Below, in pieces: positions 37,374 to 46,797 of a DNA stretch of 64,000 bases. The DNA comes from Arcanobacterium_A hippocoleae_A. Lineage in GTDB: Bacteria > Actinomycetota > Actinomycetes > Actinomycetales > Actinomycetaceae. A model generated the notes under the pieces. It searched no databases. It was not told where the DNA came from and saw only the letters and a program-made list of their open reading frames with translations. How positions within the stretch are numbered: position 1 is the first letter of the stretch; every line of letters begins with the position of its first letter. The DNA is taken from assembly GCA_040360365.1 (NCBI GenBank), contig CP136412.1. One strand, given 5' to 3'. Position numbers and translations under genes: made by a program.

Positions 37374-38201
37374 TCAGCTCACAATGAACAGCGCAAGCCA
37401 AATTGCAACTGCGTGGCAAGCGTATCCGGCGACAGTACCCAAATGGAAGAATTCATGGAATCCGAAATATTTCGGCCATGGATTAGGCCAACGGAAAGCA
37501 TAAAACATTGCGCCGATAGTGTACGCGCCGCCGCCGCAAAGCAGCAGCACAACCACTGCCGGAGAGCCGTTAACCCAAAACTCGGGAAGAAACCAAACGG
37601 CTACCCATCCGAGAAGAACATAGAGAATCACATATAGCCAACGCGGGGAATTAATCCAAAATACGTGCATTAAAATTCCAATAATTGATCCGCCCCAAAT
37701 AATCGAAAGGACAAGTATAGTTTGGCTTGGTGAAAGTAAAATCGCTGAAGTCGGGGTATACGTACCGGCAATGAGGAGAAAAATGTTTGCGTGATCTAAT
37801 CTGCGCAGAATTGATTTCGTGCGGGGATTCCAATTTCCAATATGGTAAGTGGCAGAGCAGCCAAATAGCACCAGACCTGCAATCAGGTAGAGTACGACGG
37901 AAAATGCTTGCCCGCCTGTGGTGGTAAAGCAAAGAAGTACAATCGAGTTCGCGAGAGCAAGCGGAGTGGTCGTGAGGTGAATCCAGCCGCGCAGTTTCGT
38001 TTTTGGAAGTTGCTCGCGGTGAATTTTTGCACGTCTTATTTTCGAAACGCGTGCATTGGCTGATACCGCCGAATGTTTTGCACTGGTTTTGGTTTCTGCA
38101 CAGTTTGAATTGAAGCTGCCGGCGTCATTTTTCTTTTGCTTCGGCTTAGTTTGAGCATTCTGTGTTGAAATAAGCTTTTTATTTTCACGTACGCTCGTCA
38201 T
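37374..38201 (-). CDS. Hemolysin III / TrhA-family membrane protein
   Basis: PAQR-type seven-helix protein. A polar basic N-terminus of about 70 residues is followed by LRGWIHLTTTPLALANSI, SATYHIGNW, RRLDHANIFLLIAGTYTPTS, and HEFFHLGTVAGYACHAVAIW with the metal-binding His. The frame is intact. In actinobacteria this gene is commonly found near mca and uppS, as here. The name hemolysin is historical; its role is unclear and probably linked to membrane lipid homeostasis. Confidence 0.92.
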   Translation of the reverse strand: MTSVRENKKLISTQNAQTKPKQKKNDAGSFNSNCAETKTSAKHSAVSANARVSKIRRAKIHREQLPKTKLRGWIHLTTTPLALANSIVLLCFTTTGGQAFSVVLYLIAGLVLFGCSATYHIGNWNPRTKSILRRLDHANIFLLIAGTYTPTSAILLSPSQTILVLSIIWGGSIIGILMHVFWINSPRWLYVILYVLLGWVAVWFLPEFWVNGSPAVVVLLLCGGGAYTIGAMFYAFRWPNPWPKYFGFHEFFHLGTVAGYACHAVAIWLALFIVS

Positions 38202-38272
38202 ATTTCCTCCAGTGTCAGGATGATTTCTGCTTCGAGTTTATTTCTTTATCCCGCAGCTTTCCAACTGCCGTT

Positions 38273-38310
38273 TTGATTAGATATTAAGAATTGATTAGAT
38301 ATTAAGAATT
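38273..38310. repeat. Perfect 18-bp tandem duplication
   Basis: TTGATTAGATATTAAGAA occurs twice head to tail, upstream of both hlyIII and uppS, so it sits in a divergent promoter region and could vary in copy number. Confidence 0.85.
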
Positions 38311-38399
38311 GTAATGCGGTATTCGGATTGTCGGTTAGAATGAATTTGCGGACAAAGTTTTATTGGTAAAGTTGTGCTAGCTAAAGCGAAGGTGATTTT

Positions 38400-39161
38400 A
38401 TGCGTGTGCCCGAGTTTCTTTATTCGCTTTATGAACGCCGGCTTAACCGCCAAGTCGTCGGAAAAAATCTTCCTGCGCATGTGGGAATTATTTTGGATGG
38501 TAATCGGCGCTGGGCAAAATCGCTTGGTGTCGCAACTGCCTCCGGGCATCGCAAAGGTGCAGACCATGTGAGTGAAGTTCTCGGTTGGTGTGACGAATCT
38601 GGGATCGAGATTGTCACTTTGTGGATGCTTTCGACAGATAATCTTTCACGGGCGAAAGGTGAACTCTCCGATTTACTTGATATTATTGCACGGCTAGTTG
38701 AAACCCTTTCCCAGACCGGCCGCTGGCGGCTCCTGCCGATTGGGGATTTAGATTTACTTCCAAAAACGATTTCACAAAGAATTCAGGAAGCTTGTGCGCG
38801 CAGCGCAGATTGTGCCGGCATGAAAGTAAATGTGGCAATTGGCTACGGCGGACGGCAGGAAATTACGCGGGCAGTGCAGTCATATCTGCGAGAACAGGCA
38901 GAGCACGGCGCGAATCTGGCAGAAGTTGCCGACAGAATCTCGATGGAAGAAATTACCAATCATATGTATACGCGGGGGCAGCCGGATCCGGATTTGATTA
39001 TCCGTACTTCCGGCGAGCAGCGCATGAGCGGATTTTTGCTCTGGCAGACGGTACATACAGAATTCTATTTCTGCGAAACCTACTGGCCGGATTTTCGCCG
39101 CACCGATTTTTTGCGTGCTTTACGTGACTATTCACTGCGTGACCGGCGTCTTGGGAAATAA
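38400..39161 (+). CDS. uppS: Cis-prenyl (polyprenyl) diphosphate synthase
   Basis: Builds Z-prenyl diphosphate carriers. The core has HVGIILDGNRRWAKS with the catalytic Asp at about residue 34, GHRKGADHV, TLWMLSTDNLSRA, YGGRQEI, DPDLIIRTSGEQRMSGFLLWQ and FCETYWPDF. At 253 residues it fits either the decaprenyl or the short-chain (Z,E-farnesyl, Rv1086-like) enzyme; the place after hlyIII fits the latter group in mycobacteria. Frame intact. Confidence 0.93.
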   Translation: MRVPEFLYSLYERRLNRQVVGKNLPAHVGIILDGNRRWAKSLGVATASGHRKGADHVSEVLGWCDESGIEIVTLWMLSTDNLSRAKGELSDLLDIIARLVETLSQTGRWRLLPIGDLDLLPKTISQRIQEACARSADCAGMKVNVAIGYGGRQEITRAVQSYLREQAEHGANLAEVADRISMEEITNHMYTRGQPDPDLIIRTSGEQRMSGFLLWQTVHTEFYFCETYWPDFRRTDFLRALRDYSLRDRRLGK

Positions 39162-39182
39162 TGACGGGATTTAGCGGCAAAC

Positions 39183-40150
39183 TCAGAGTGCGCCGACGGA
39201 ATACCGGTCTGACTGTGCTGCCACTTCTTTGCGTGTGGGCGGATTTGCTCCCTGCCGGCAGACAGTAATACTGGCGGCAGTGGCAGCAAAAGCTCCAAGG
39301 GAGACAAGCATCCCTTTGGAAATATTTGCGAGACCAGTTTTATCTTCGGCTCCCAGCATTGAGATGCGCGCAAGACCGTCGATAAGCGCGGACATAAGCG
39401 AATCTCCGGCGCCGACAGTATCTACTACCTGCACTTTGATTGCCGGAATTCGAACGCGGTGCTGTGCAGAAAAAATTTCAAGACCATTCCCGCCATAAGT
39501 GATAGTTATTAGTTTTACACCGCTGCTAAGGAACTTTTGTGCAATTTCTGCAGGTTCAATATCTCCGTAAAGCGCAGCCAAATCTTCATATGACGCTTTG
39601 AAGATATCAATAAAAGGTATAAAATCTTCAATTTGGGCAATTACACGTTCTTTTGGTCCGACTAAATTTAGGCGCACATTCGGGTCGTACGAAATTGTGG
39701 AGGTGTCTTTATAAAAATTTAGCCATTCTTTGAGTGTTTCGCTTCCGGGGCGAGATGTGCGCCAACTGATCCAAAGTGAATTAGCTGCGGGGCTGTTTCT
39801 AATAGTGCAGCGCGTTCTTCTGGGTCTGTAGGCGGATGCGGATAATCCGAATGGATATCGAAACGGTAGACTGCAGAACGGTCTGCGGCAATCTGGGCAT
39901 GAGCTAAGGAGGTTGGTTCGGCAGTGACTGAACCGGGGATAAGCGCTACGCCTTCATGCTCGCAATATTCTTGAATTAGCTTGCCGTCGGGATCGTTTCC
40001 GATACGGGTAAGGAGTGAAATATCCCGTCCAAGACGCGAAAGTCCAATTGCGACGTTCAGCGGAGATCCTCCAGGCAGCCGAGCATCTGCCTGATTATCG
40101 GAATTGTAGAAGACATCGATAAGTGACTCCCCGATTACTAGCATTGACAT
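39183..40150 (-). CDS. PfkB-family sugar kinase, fructokinase-like (frame broken once)
   Basis: Ribokinase-fold kinase: VIGESLIDVFY, ARLPGGSPLNVAIGLSRLG, GNDPDGKLI and, near the end, QVVDTVGAGDSLMSALIDGL with the catalytic Asp in GAGD. The pattern GGSPLNVA/HSDYPHPP resembles fructokinases. The frame breaks at about 39745-39750. Adding one G/C gives HLAPGSETLKEWLNFYKD and a 323-residue protein. The ATG at 40150 lies one base after the xseB stop (TAAAATG) with GAGG upstream, so it is co-translated with xseAB. The reason for this grouping is not evident. Confidence 0.87.
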
Positions 40151-40151
40151 T

Positions 40152-40478
40152 TTATGCCTCTTGATTTTCAATATTTACGGATTGTCGTTTTTCTGTATTC
40201 TCAGCATTGGAACCGTGAAAATCATTACTTGCGGCAGCGGCTCGCGCTTGTGCTTTGGCGAGTCTTTCGCGGGCGCCGTCGAGCCATGATTCACATCGGC
40301 GGGCAAGAGCTTCACCAAGCTCCCAGAGCGTAATTGCTTCTTCGAGCGGAATATTTCCTTGTTCCAGCCTGCTGACGATTTCTACAAGTTTTGCACGGGC
40401 TTCTTCGTAGCTGAGGTTTGCAGCGTTTTCTTCAAGCTGCGCAGCGGTGGGAGCTGGCATTAGATTATTTGTGTTCAT
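40152..40478 (-). CDS. xseB: Exodeoxyribonuclease VII small subunit
   Basis: LSYEEARAKLVEIVSRLEQGNIPLEEAITLWELGEALARRCESWLDGARERLA is the canonical two-helix XseB hairpin (residues about 23-75), followed by a poorly conserved Ala/Asn-rich tail. It overlaps the end of xseA by 14 bases and is immediately followed by the sugar kinase. Confidence 0.95.
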   Translation of the reverse strand: MNTNNLMPAPTAAQLEENAANLSYEEARAKLVEIVSRLEQGNIPLEEAITLWELGEALARRCESWLDGARERLAKAQARAAAASNDFHGSNAENTEKRQSVNIENQEA

Positions 40479-41793
40479 TTTTGCTCCTTTTTGATTGCTG
40501 CTTTTGGGAATCTGTATTTTCTGTGCTGTGAATCTGTGAAGTTTTTGTTCTTATGCCAGCGACATTCAAGGAGATAAATCCGTCTTGTAAAATTGCTTCA
40601 ATAGCATCTTTTTCTGAGATTGTAGCAATACTAGTGATGACGCCGCCATTACTCTTACGTAACACACTGTAACCGCGGGAAATCGTTGAATGTGGGGATA
40701 AAGTCCGAAGATGGGACAAAATACCTGCTAAATCGGTAGTGGAAAGTTCAATTTTATGATTCATGCTTGTGTGAATAGCATTACGAAAAGTGGTGAGTTC
40801 ATCGGCGCGCACATCAATCAGCACTTCCGGCTTTGTAAATATTGGACGTTCGCGGATTTGCGTAAGCTCAGATTTGAGAATATTTATTTTATTTTCAAAA
40901 GCATTATGGAGCCGTCGGGTTATTTCAAAGAGTTTCTGTTTTTCTTCGTTGACATCCGGCACGATGTTCTTGGCGGCATCGGTAGGAGTAGAAGCGCGGT
41001 AGTCGGCTACGAAATCAAGCACAGGGTTATCGGTTTCATGACCGATTGCAGAGACGACGGGAGTGCTTGCTGCGGCAACTGCGCGCACGAGTTGTTCGTC
41101 GGAAAAGGGGAGTAAATCTTCGACAGATCCGCCTCCGCGTGCAAAAACGATAACGTCTATTTCTGAAAGTGTGTCTAGTTCTTTTAAAGCGGTGAGCATT
41201 GCTGGAACTGATCCGATTCCCTGTACTTGGACTTCGCGGATTTCGAACTTTGCACTCGCCCAACGAGCTTTCGCATTGACTACCACATCGTGCATCGCTT
41301 TCGTGTTCCGGCCGCAGATTAGCCCAATTTTGCGCGGAAGAAAAGGGAGCGGCTTTTTCCGGCTTGCGGAAAAAAGCCCTTCGGCTGCGAGACGCTGCTT
41401 GAGCTGTTCAATTCGGGCGAGAATATCTCCAATGCCGACGGCTCGCACTTCGTCTGCGAAAAGTGATAATGACCCGTTCCCAGGCCAAAAATCCGGTTTT
41501 GCACAAACTATCACACGTGAACCCGATTCGATTCCGGCCGGTAATGCGTGAGTGAAAATTTTGACGTTAATCGAAACTTTTTCTTCGAGATCGGCGAGTG
41601 TGAAATACTGGATTTTGGCGTTTTGGCGCCGCACAAGAGTGATAATCTCACCTTCGACCCACAGGCGAGACATTTTGCTTACGTATTCTGCAATTTTTGC
41701 TGAAAGTATTCGGAGCGGCCAAGGGCGGTCTGGTGTGGTTTGCGCAGCTAACTGCGGCAGATTCGACGGAATTTGAGCGGGGGTTTTCATGGC
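40465..41793 (-). CDS. xseA: Exodeoxyribonuclease VII large subunit
   Basis: Catalytic subunit, degrades single-stranded DNA. OB-fold start (LSAKIAEYVSKMSRLWVEGEI ... YFTLADLEEKVSINVKIF), then PLPFLPRKIGLICGRNTKAMHDVV, FARGGGSVEDLLPFSDEQLVRAVAAASTPVVSAIGHETDNPVLDFVADYRASTPTDAA, and a long helical C-terminus ending SRGYSVLRK. The frame is open to 41949, but 41793 is the start that fits the family; the extra 52 residues are unlike other XseA. It is divergent from ispH, the common actinobacterial arrangement. Confidence 0.95.
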   Translation of the reverse strand, partial: AMKTPAQIPSNLPQLAAQTTPDRPWPLRILSAKIAEYVSKMSRLWVEGEIITLVRRQNAKIQYFTLADLEEKVSINVKIFTHALPAGIESGSRVIVCAKPDFWPGNGSLSLFADEVRAVGIGDILARIEQLKQRLAAEGLFSASRKKPLPFLPRKIGLICGRNTKAMHDVVVNAKARWASAKFEIREVQVQGIGSVPAMLTALKELDTLSEIDVIVFARGGGSVEDLLPFSDEQLVRAVAAASTPVVSAIGHETDNPVLDFVADYRASTPTDAAKNIVPDVNEEKQKLFEITRRLHNAFENKINILKSELTQIRERPIFTKPEVLIDVRADELTTFRNAIHTSMNHKIELSTTDLAGILSHLRTLSPHSTISRGYSVLRKSNGGVITSIATISEKDAIEAILQDGFISLNVAGIRTKTSQIHSTENTDSQKQQSKRSKNEHK

Positions 41794-41855
41794 TGTAATT
41801 CTTTCACTCCTTGCTGGTAATGTGGGATTCAGTTGCTCTTTTGAGAGGATTTTTG

Positions 41856-42979
41856 ATGGTTCATTCTGATGGTAATTCTGCAAATCAGACCAAGGTATCG
41901 CTGGCAGGTGCTTCGGCTTTTCCTGCAGATGTTTCTTCTGCGCCGTCACCTGAAGGGAAGAAAATTTTGCTTGCTACTCCGCGCGGATATTGCGCAGGTG
42001 TGGACCGTGCTGTAGATGCTGTAGAGAAAGCTTTAGAACTTTATGGTACCCCGATTTATGTGCGCAAGGAGATTGTGCATAACAAGTTCGTAGTGGAAAC
42101 GCTCACGGAGCGGGGAGCTATTTTTGTTGATGAAACTGAAGATGTGCCTGAGGGGCGCGAGTTGTGTTTTCGGCACATGGAGTTTCTCCTCTTGTTCATG
42201 AACAGGCGCGCAGGCGTTCGCTGCGAACTATTGACGCTACCTGCCCGCTTGTGACGAAAGTACATAAACAGGCTGTGCGTTTCGCTGATGAAGATTATGA
42301 TATTTTGCTAATCGGACATGTTGGCCACGAGGAAGTGGAAGGTACGCAGGGTGAAGCTCCGCGGCATATCCAGGTGGTTAATGGTCCCGAAGATGTTGAT
42401 TCAATTCAGGTTCGTAATCCGAATAAGGTTGTGTGGATTTCTCAGACGACGCTTTCTGTAGATGAAACAATGAAGACGGTGAGCCGCTTACGGCAGCGGT
42501 TTCCGAATTTGCTTGATCCGCCATCGGACGATATTTGTTACGCCACCCAGAACCGTCAAGGTTCGGTAAAAGAAATGGCGCCGCGTGCCGATATTGTGAT
42601 TGTGGTCGGTTCGGCAAACTCATCTAATTCTGTACGCCTTGTTGAGGTCGCTCTTGAAGCTGGTGCCGGCAGTGCTTACCGTGTAGATAAAGCAAGTGAG
42701 GTTGATCCGAGCTGGTATACGGACGCAAAAACAATTGGCGTTACTTCTGGTGCATCTGTGCCGGAAATTCTTGTTCGCGATGTGGTTGACTTGTTAAAGT
42801 CGCACGGTTTTACTGAGGTGGAGAACGTAACAACTGTGCGTGAGGATGTGCATTTTTCATTGCCGAAGAATCTCCGTTCAGATTTGAAAGAAACTGGTAT
42901 GGATGTAGACCGGCCGCATCGGCCGCGTGACAAGGATATGCCGGTATCTAATGCGCGTTCGAGTCAGAACACAAAGTGA
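41856..42979 (+). CDS. ispH: 4-hydroxy-3-methylbut-2-enyl diphosphate reductase (frame broken once)
   Basis: Last step of the methylerythritol phosphate isoprenoid path. It holds a 3Fe-4S/4Fe-4S cluster on three Cys, seen in PRGYCAGVDRAV, DATCPLVTKVH and ICYATQNRQ. Other marks are VHNKFVVETL and SAHGVSPLVHEQA. The break is at TTTT 42167-42170; one added T joins EGRELCF to SAHGVSP. The start at 41856 has GAGAGGA upstream. A Ser/Ala-rich leader of about 35 residues precedes the domain and a charged tail of about 30 residues follows it. Being essential in this path, the broken frame argues for consensus error. Confidence 0.94.
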
Positions 42980-42981
42980 AT

Positions 42982-44214
42982 CTAAAATAGATTTTCGTCG
43001 GAGTCTGATTCTTGAATCGTGAATCTTTGATCGACAAATTGCCGCACTTGCCCTGCTTCCGCACTGATCTGCAAAGCTGTTTGCGTTAATTCCAGCCCTT
43101 CCGTTTCGATCGAATCAAACTGCCTTGCAGCGGTTAGTACGCGTGATTCTAATGAACCTAATGCGGAATTGTAGTGTTTTACTGAAGCGCTGAGAGACTT
43201 TCCGAGTGAGTTTAAGTGTTTTGTTGTAACGTTTAAGCGATCAATCAGTGTGCGCCCAAGATTTACGATTTTTGCTGCTTCAGTGGTGGCTGCAGATGAT
43301 GCCCAAATCGTGGCAATTGCTCGCAGTAATGCAAGTAGTGAAGTAGGTGAAGTAAGCACTACGCCGTCACGAAAAGAATTCTCAAGCAGTGTTGGATCGC
43401 GCTCAAGTGCTTCAGCAAGCAATGCTTCTGAAGGTACAAACAGCACTGTGAGTTGCGGAGAATCGGTAAAATCTGCAGGATAATTCCGTTTCACTAATTC
43501 TTTTACATGCGCAGCCAGCGCTTTAGCGTGCGTATTAAGATACTGTGCTTTTGCAGCGATTTGCGCAGCATCGTTGCCGGTGATCGCTTGTGCTTTCAAA
43601 TATGCGCTGAGTGGTACTTTTGCGTCTATCGCAAGATGCCCTCCATTTGGTAAGTGAACGGTAGCATCAGGGCGCAGCCCGCGTTTTTCGTTACTTAAGA
43701 TTCCGTCCGTGAAATTAGAACTTTGCTGCTGCAAACTAAAATCTACGTGCGCGATCATCCCAGCTGCTTCAAAAATACGTTGCAACTGCATTTCGCCCCA
43801 ATTTCCGCGCGCGGAGGTGGAACGAAGAGCGGAGCTGAGCTCATTTGCAGTGTTGCGTAACTCGGCCTGTAATTTTGCATCATTTGCAAGCTGATTCAGC
43901 AATTTTTCTGATGCTCCGGCAGTATGCTGATCAAGCGCAGATACTTGCCGATTCACTAAATCGAGTTGCTTTTGCAGCGGGGTGAGCGCTTGGAGTAGCT
44001 CACCGTGCTCCTCGCGGCGTGCAGATAGCTCACGATTCGATACCCGTAATTGCTCCAATTGCCCTTGCGTGAGTAAAAGTTCTTCACGCAAAGCACTTGC
44101 CTTTGATTCTACCTGCCGTAATTGGCTCGCATTTTGGAATTTAGCTGCGAAAAAACCAGCTGCGCTACCGATTGCAAGCATTGCAAGCATCATTATTACT
44201 ACATTGATTTCCAT
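42982..44214 (-). CDS. rmuC: DNA recombination protein RmuC
   Basis: An N-terminal membrane helix (VVIMMLAMLAIGSAAGFFA), a long coiled coil (residues about 30-115) and the nuclease-like RmuC domain: RGNWGEMQLQRIFEAAGM, LRPDATVHLPNGGHLAIDAKVPLSAY and SPTSLLALLRAIATIW. The start is well defined by the membrane segment. Ends two bases from the convergent ispH. RmuC restrains inversions and recombination at short repeats in E. coli; its exact activity is unproven. Confidence 0.93.
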   Translation of the reverse strand: MEINVVIMMLAMLAIGSAAGFFAAKFQNASQLRQVESKASALREELLLTQGQLEQLRVSNRELSARREEHGELLQALTPLQKQLDLVNRQVSALDQHTAGASEKLLNQLANDAKLQAELRNTANELSSALRSTSARGNWGEMQLQRIFEAAGMIAHVDFSLQQQSSNFTDGILSNEKRGLRPDATVHLPNGGHLAIDAKVPLSAYLKAQAITGNDAAQIAAKAQYLNTHAKALAAHVKELVKRNYPADFTDSPQLTVLFVPSEALLAEALERDPTLLENSFRDGVVLTSPTSLLALLRAIATIWASSAATTEAAKIVNLGRTLIDRLNVTTKHLNSLGKSLSASVKHYNSALGSLESRVLTAARQFDSIETEGLELTQTALQISAEAGQVRQFVDQRFTIQESDSDENLF

Positions 44215-44448
44215 GAAAACAGATTAACTGACCGCTCCCTGGAAAATTCCTTGCTTTTTCGATAAAGCCTGAAATTAAGCGGAAAAGTGATCTTTGTGAG
44301 GAAAAATCTGATTCTGCGAGCACGCCGTCAGCCCCCCGCAAATACGAATAAAACGCAATTTTTCCTGCGGCTAGCCGAATTTCACACCCGAAACTCAGGT
44401 GCATCCCCAAATTCGCACAAACACGCCATTCCCACTAGACTTAAGCGC

Positions 44449-45527
44449 GTGGCTTTAACAATTGGAATTGCAGGACTCCCAAACGTCGGGAAGTCAACTC
44501 TTTTAACGCGCTTACTCGCGCAACCGTGCTTGCGGCAAACTACCCGTTCGCAACTATCGAACCAAATGTTGGTGTGGTGCCTTTGCCGGATCCGCGGTTG
44601 CAAAAACTCGCCGAAATTTTCGGATCGGCAAAACTTTTACCGGCAACAGTGTCGTTCGTGGATATTGCGGGGATCGTGCGCGGTGCTTCAGAAGGTGAAG
44701 GGCTGGGAAATCAATTCCTTGCAAATATTCGTGAGGCAGATGCGATCTGCCAGGTCACGCGGGCCTTTGCGGATCCTGATGTGGTGCATGTAGATGGAAA
44801 AGTGGATCCGGCAGCCGATATTGAAACGATCACTACAGAGCTTGTGCTTGCTGATATGCAAACACTGGAAAAGCAGTTGCCGCGCCTGCAAAAGGAGCTG
44901 ACCGGAAAGAAAATTGAGAAAGAAGTAGTGGAAACAGCAAAAGCTGCACTCGCGATTCTTGAACAAGGAAAGACGCTTTCTGCTGCCGGCGGAGGTCTTG
45001 ATCCAGACATCTTGAAGTCGTTCCAATTGATGACGGCGAAACCGTTTATTTATGTATTTAACACTGACGATGCTGGCCTTGCAGATCAAGAAATGCAGGA
45101 AAAACTACGGGCACTCGTTGCGCCGGCAGAGGCAATTTTCCTAGATGCGAAATTTGAGGCAGAGCTGGTAGAGCTTGCAGAAGATGAAGCTCGCGAGATG
45201 CTCGCGGAAGCAGGGCAAGAGGAATCAGGGCTTGATCAGCTTGCCCGTGTTGGATTCGATACGCTCGGGTTGCAAACGTATCTCACTGCTGGTCCGAAAG
45301 AAGCCCGCGCCTGGACGATCCGCAAAGGGTGGACGGCCCCGCAGGCGGCTGGCGTGATCCATACTGATTTTGAGCGTGGCTTCATTAAAGCGGAAGTAGT
45401 ATCTTTTGCCGATCTGCTCGAATATGGCTCGATGCAAGAATGTAAAGCACACGGCAAAGTACGCATGGAAGGCAAAGAATACGTAATGCAAGACGGAGAT
45501 GTGGTGGAGTTTCGGTTTAATGTGTAA
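44449..45527 (+). CDS. ychF: Obg-family GTPase/ATPase YchF (frame broken once)
   Basis: Ribosome-associated ATPase. P-loop GLPNVGKST (residues 7-15), PFATIEPNVGVVP, switch II FVDIAGIVRGASEGEGLGNQFL, the NxxE-type VFNTDDAG, and the TGS domain TAGPKEARAWTIRKGWTAPQAAGVIHTDFERGFIKAEV ending EFRFNV. The break is at TTTT 44511-44514; one added T gives STLFNALTRATVLAANYPFATIEPN. The start is a GTG (VALTIGIAG); no other start fits. The last 55 bases recur in diverged form at 47158-47212. Confidence 0.95.
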
Positions 45528-45553
45528 TCATTATCGGCATTGATAATGATTTT
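45527..45553 (+). terminator. Terminator of ychF
   Basis: ATCATTATC / GATAATGAT, nine bp with a six-base loop, beginning at the last base of the ychF stop and followed by TTTTCGCG. The stem is AT-rich, so efficiency is uncertain. Confidence 0.55.
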
Positions 45554-45694
45554 CGCGATTATCTTATTCCGCTATTGCTGTTCAATCTGAAACTAACCTG
45601 CAGTATCCGGTTCGTATAGGCTGGTTTCAGATTGATCGATTAAGAGAAAATTTATGCATAGATAAAGAAAACACTAGTAGGTTTAGGACGAACG

Positions 45695-46222
45695 ATGTTT
45701 GAAATGGGCAGTCTTGCTGACTGGATTTCGGCAGTCGGCGGTCTTCTTGCTGTTATCGCAGCTTCGATGAGCTGGAAGTCCAGTCAGCGAATGCTGAATA
45801 TTGAGCAGAATCGTGATTCAAAGCGAGCACTTGCCATGCGGCGTGAACAGGCGGAGCTAGTGTTTGCGGTGGGTGCATGCTTGCCTAATAGAGATAAATC
45901 AGAACATTGGGCAATCTATATTTACAATGGATCAACCAAACCAATTTTTGATATTAAAATTGAAAGCCAAAAACTTGATGGCCGCGCTCCGAATAAGCCT
46001 CTTGCCTTGAGCGTGATACCTCCGGGGCAGTTCGTCGTTCCAAGTCATCCGGTTTATCATTGGGGAACACTTGTTGACTTGTCCTTGAAACCAGAAGTTG
46101 TGGATTTGCTTGTTAAGGGGAAAGGTGCGGGGATGATTACTAGGTTTGAATTTGCAGACTCTTCACATCAAATCTGGACAATCGATGCTTCCGGGCAGCT
46201 GCACTCAAAGCAGCAAGCATAA
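45695..46222 (+). CDS. Uncharacterised membrane-anchored protein
   Basis: 175 residues. One N-terminal helix (WISAVGGLLAVIAASMSW), a basic linker (RDSKRALAMRREQAELVF), then a probable beta-rich domain (WAIYIYNGSTKPIFDIKIES, LALSVIPPGQFVVPSH, MITRFEFADSSHQIWTIDASG). AGGACG lies before the ATG. Proteins of this outline occur in other actinobacteria without a known role. It is the first gene of an accessory segment that lies between ychF and a second copy of the ychF 3' end. Confidence 0.6.
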   Translation: MFEMGSLADWISAVGGLLAVIAASMSWKSSQRMLNIEQNRDSKRALAMRREQAELVFAVGACLPNRDKSEHWAIYIYNGSTKPIFDIKIESQKLDGRAPNKPLALSVIPPGQFVVPSHPVYHWGTLVDLSLKPEVVDLLVKGKGAGMITRFEFADSSHQIWTIDASGQLHSKQQA

Positions 46223-46246
46223 TTACTAAAAATAAATGTCTTTTAC

Positions 46247-46342
46247 GTGCGGCAGCGCCAGATCGTGCAAGATCACCCGCAGTTTCGGGATGTCTGCCGG
46301 AAGGCGCGCGAGTGGCTGGCGGCTCCAGAGTCCAACTCCTGA
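46247..46342 (+). other. Possible protein fragment in a GC-richer patch
   Basis: GTG-initiated 31-residue frame (VRQRQIVQDHPQFRDVCRKA then REWLAAPESNS). Amino acid use looks like the C-terminal helix of a real protein and the base composition is richer in GC than its surroundings. No ribosome site is present. Probably the end of a lost gene; the identity is unknown. Confidence 0.25.
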
Positions 46343-46404
46343 GGGATGCTGCTAGTAGTGAGCCGGGAGCGCGAACAATCCGGCGCTCGTCATACTGTAA
46401 GTTA

Positions 46405-46427
46405 TTAGCTAGCTATAAGCTAGCTAA
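46405..46427 (+). promoter_or_regulatory. Palindromic operator of the toxin-antitoxin pair
   Basis: TTAGCTAGC-TATAA-GCTAGCTAA, a perfect 9-bp inverted repeat around a TATAA that could be part of the -10 element, 38 bases upstream of the antitoxin start. This is the layout expected for autorepression by a RelB/DinJ-type antitoxin. Confidence 0.8.
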
Positions 46428-46465
46428 TGTGAATTATGGTGAATAGGACGGAGAAAGGAACAGCT

Positions 46466-46795
46466 ATGGCTCGAAGTGCTACGGTGTTTGCTCGGGTAGA
46501 ACCAGAAGTAAAAGAGAACGCCGAAGAAGTGTTAAGTAAACTCGGTATCCCTATGAGCAATGCGGTGGATATGTTTCTGCGGCAAGTAGTGATCCAAGGT
46601 GGAATACCGTTTGCGCTGACTAGCCGTCCGCGCACAGGTGTGCCTGTGGCGCATGCGAGCTTGAGTGAAGCAGAGTTTCGCGATGAACTCCAAAAAGGGC
46701 TCGACTCGATTGCGGCTGGTCGCACCGCTACAGCTGACGAGGTAGATGCGGCAATGAGCGCGCTTCGCGCCAGTGTGAGTGCAATCGGACGTTAA
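46466..46795 (+). CDS. RelB/DinJ-family antitoxin
   Basis: 109 residues. The N-terminal ribbon-helix-helix part is ARSATVFARVEPEVKENAEEVLSKLGIPMSNAVDMFLRQVV with the GIPF/ALTSRP continuation characteristic of DinJ. An Ala-rich C-terminal region would wrap the toxin. The start at 46466 follows GAAAGGAAC; the ATG at 46436 is less likely. It binds DNA as a dimer and neutralises the toxin encoded two bases downstream. Confidence 0.9.
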   Translation: MARSATVFARVEPEVKENAEEVLSKLGIPMSNAVDMFLRQVVIQGGIPFALTSRPRTGVPVAHASLSEAEFRDELQKGLDSIAAGRTATADEVDAAMSALRASVSAIGR

Positions 46796-46797
46796 AA

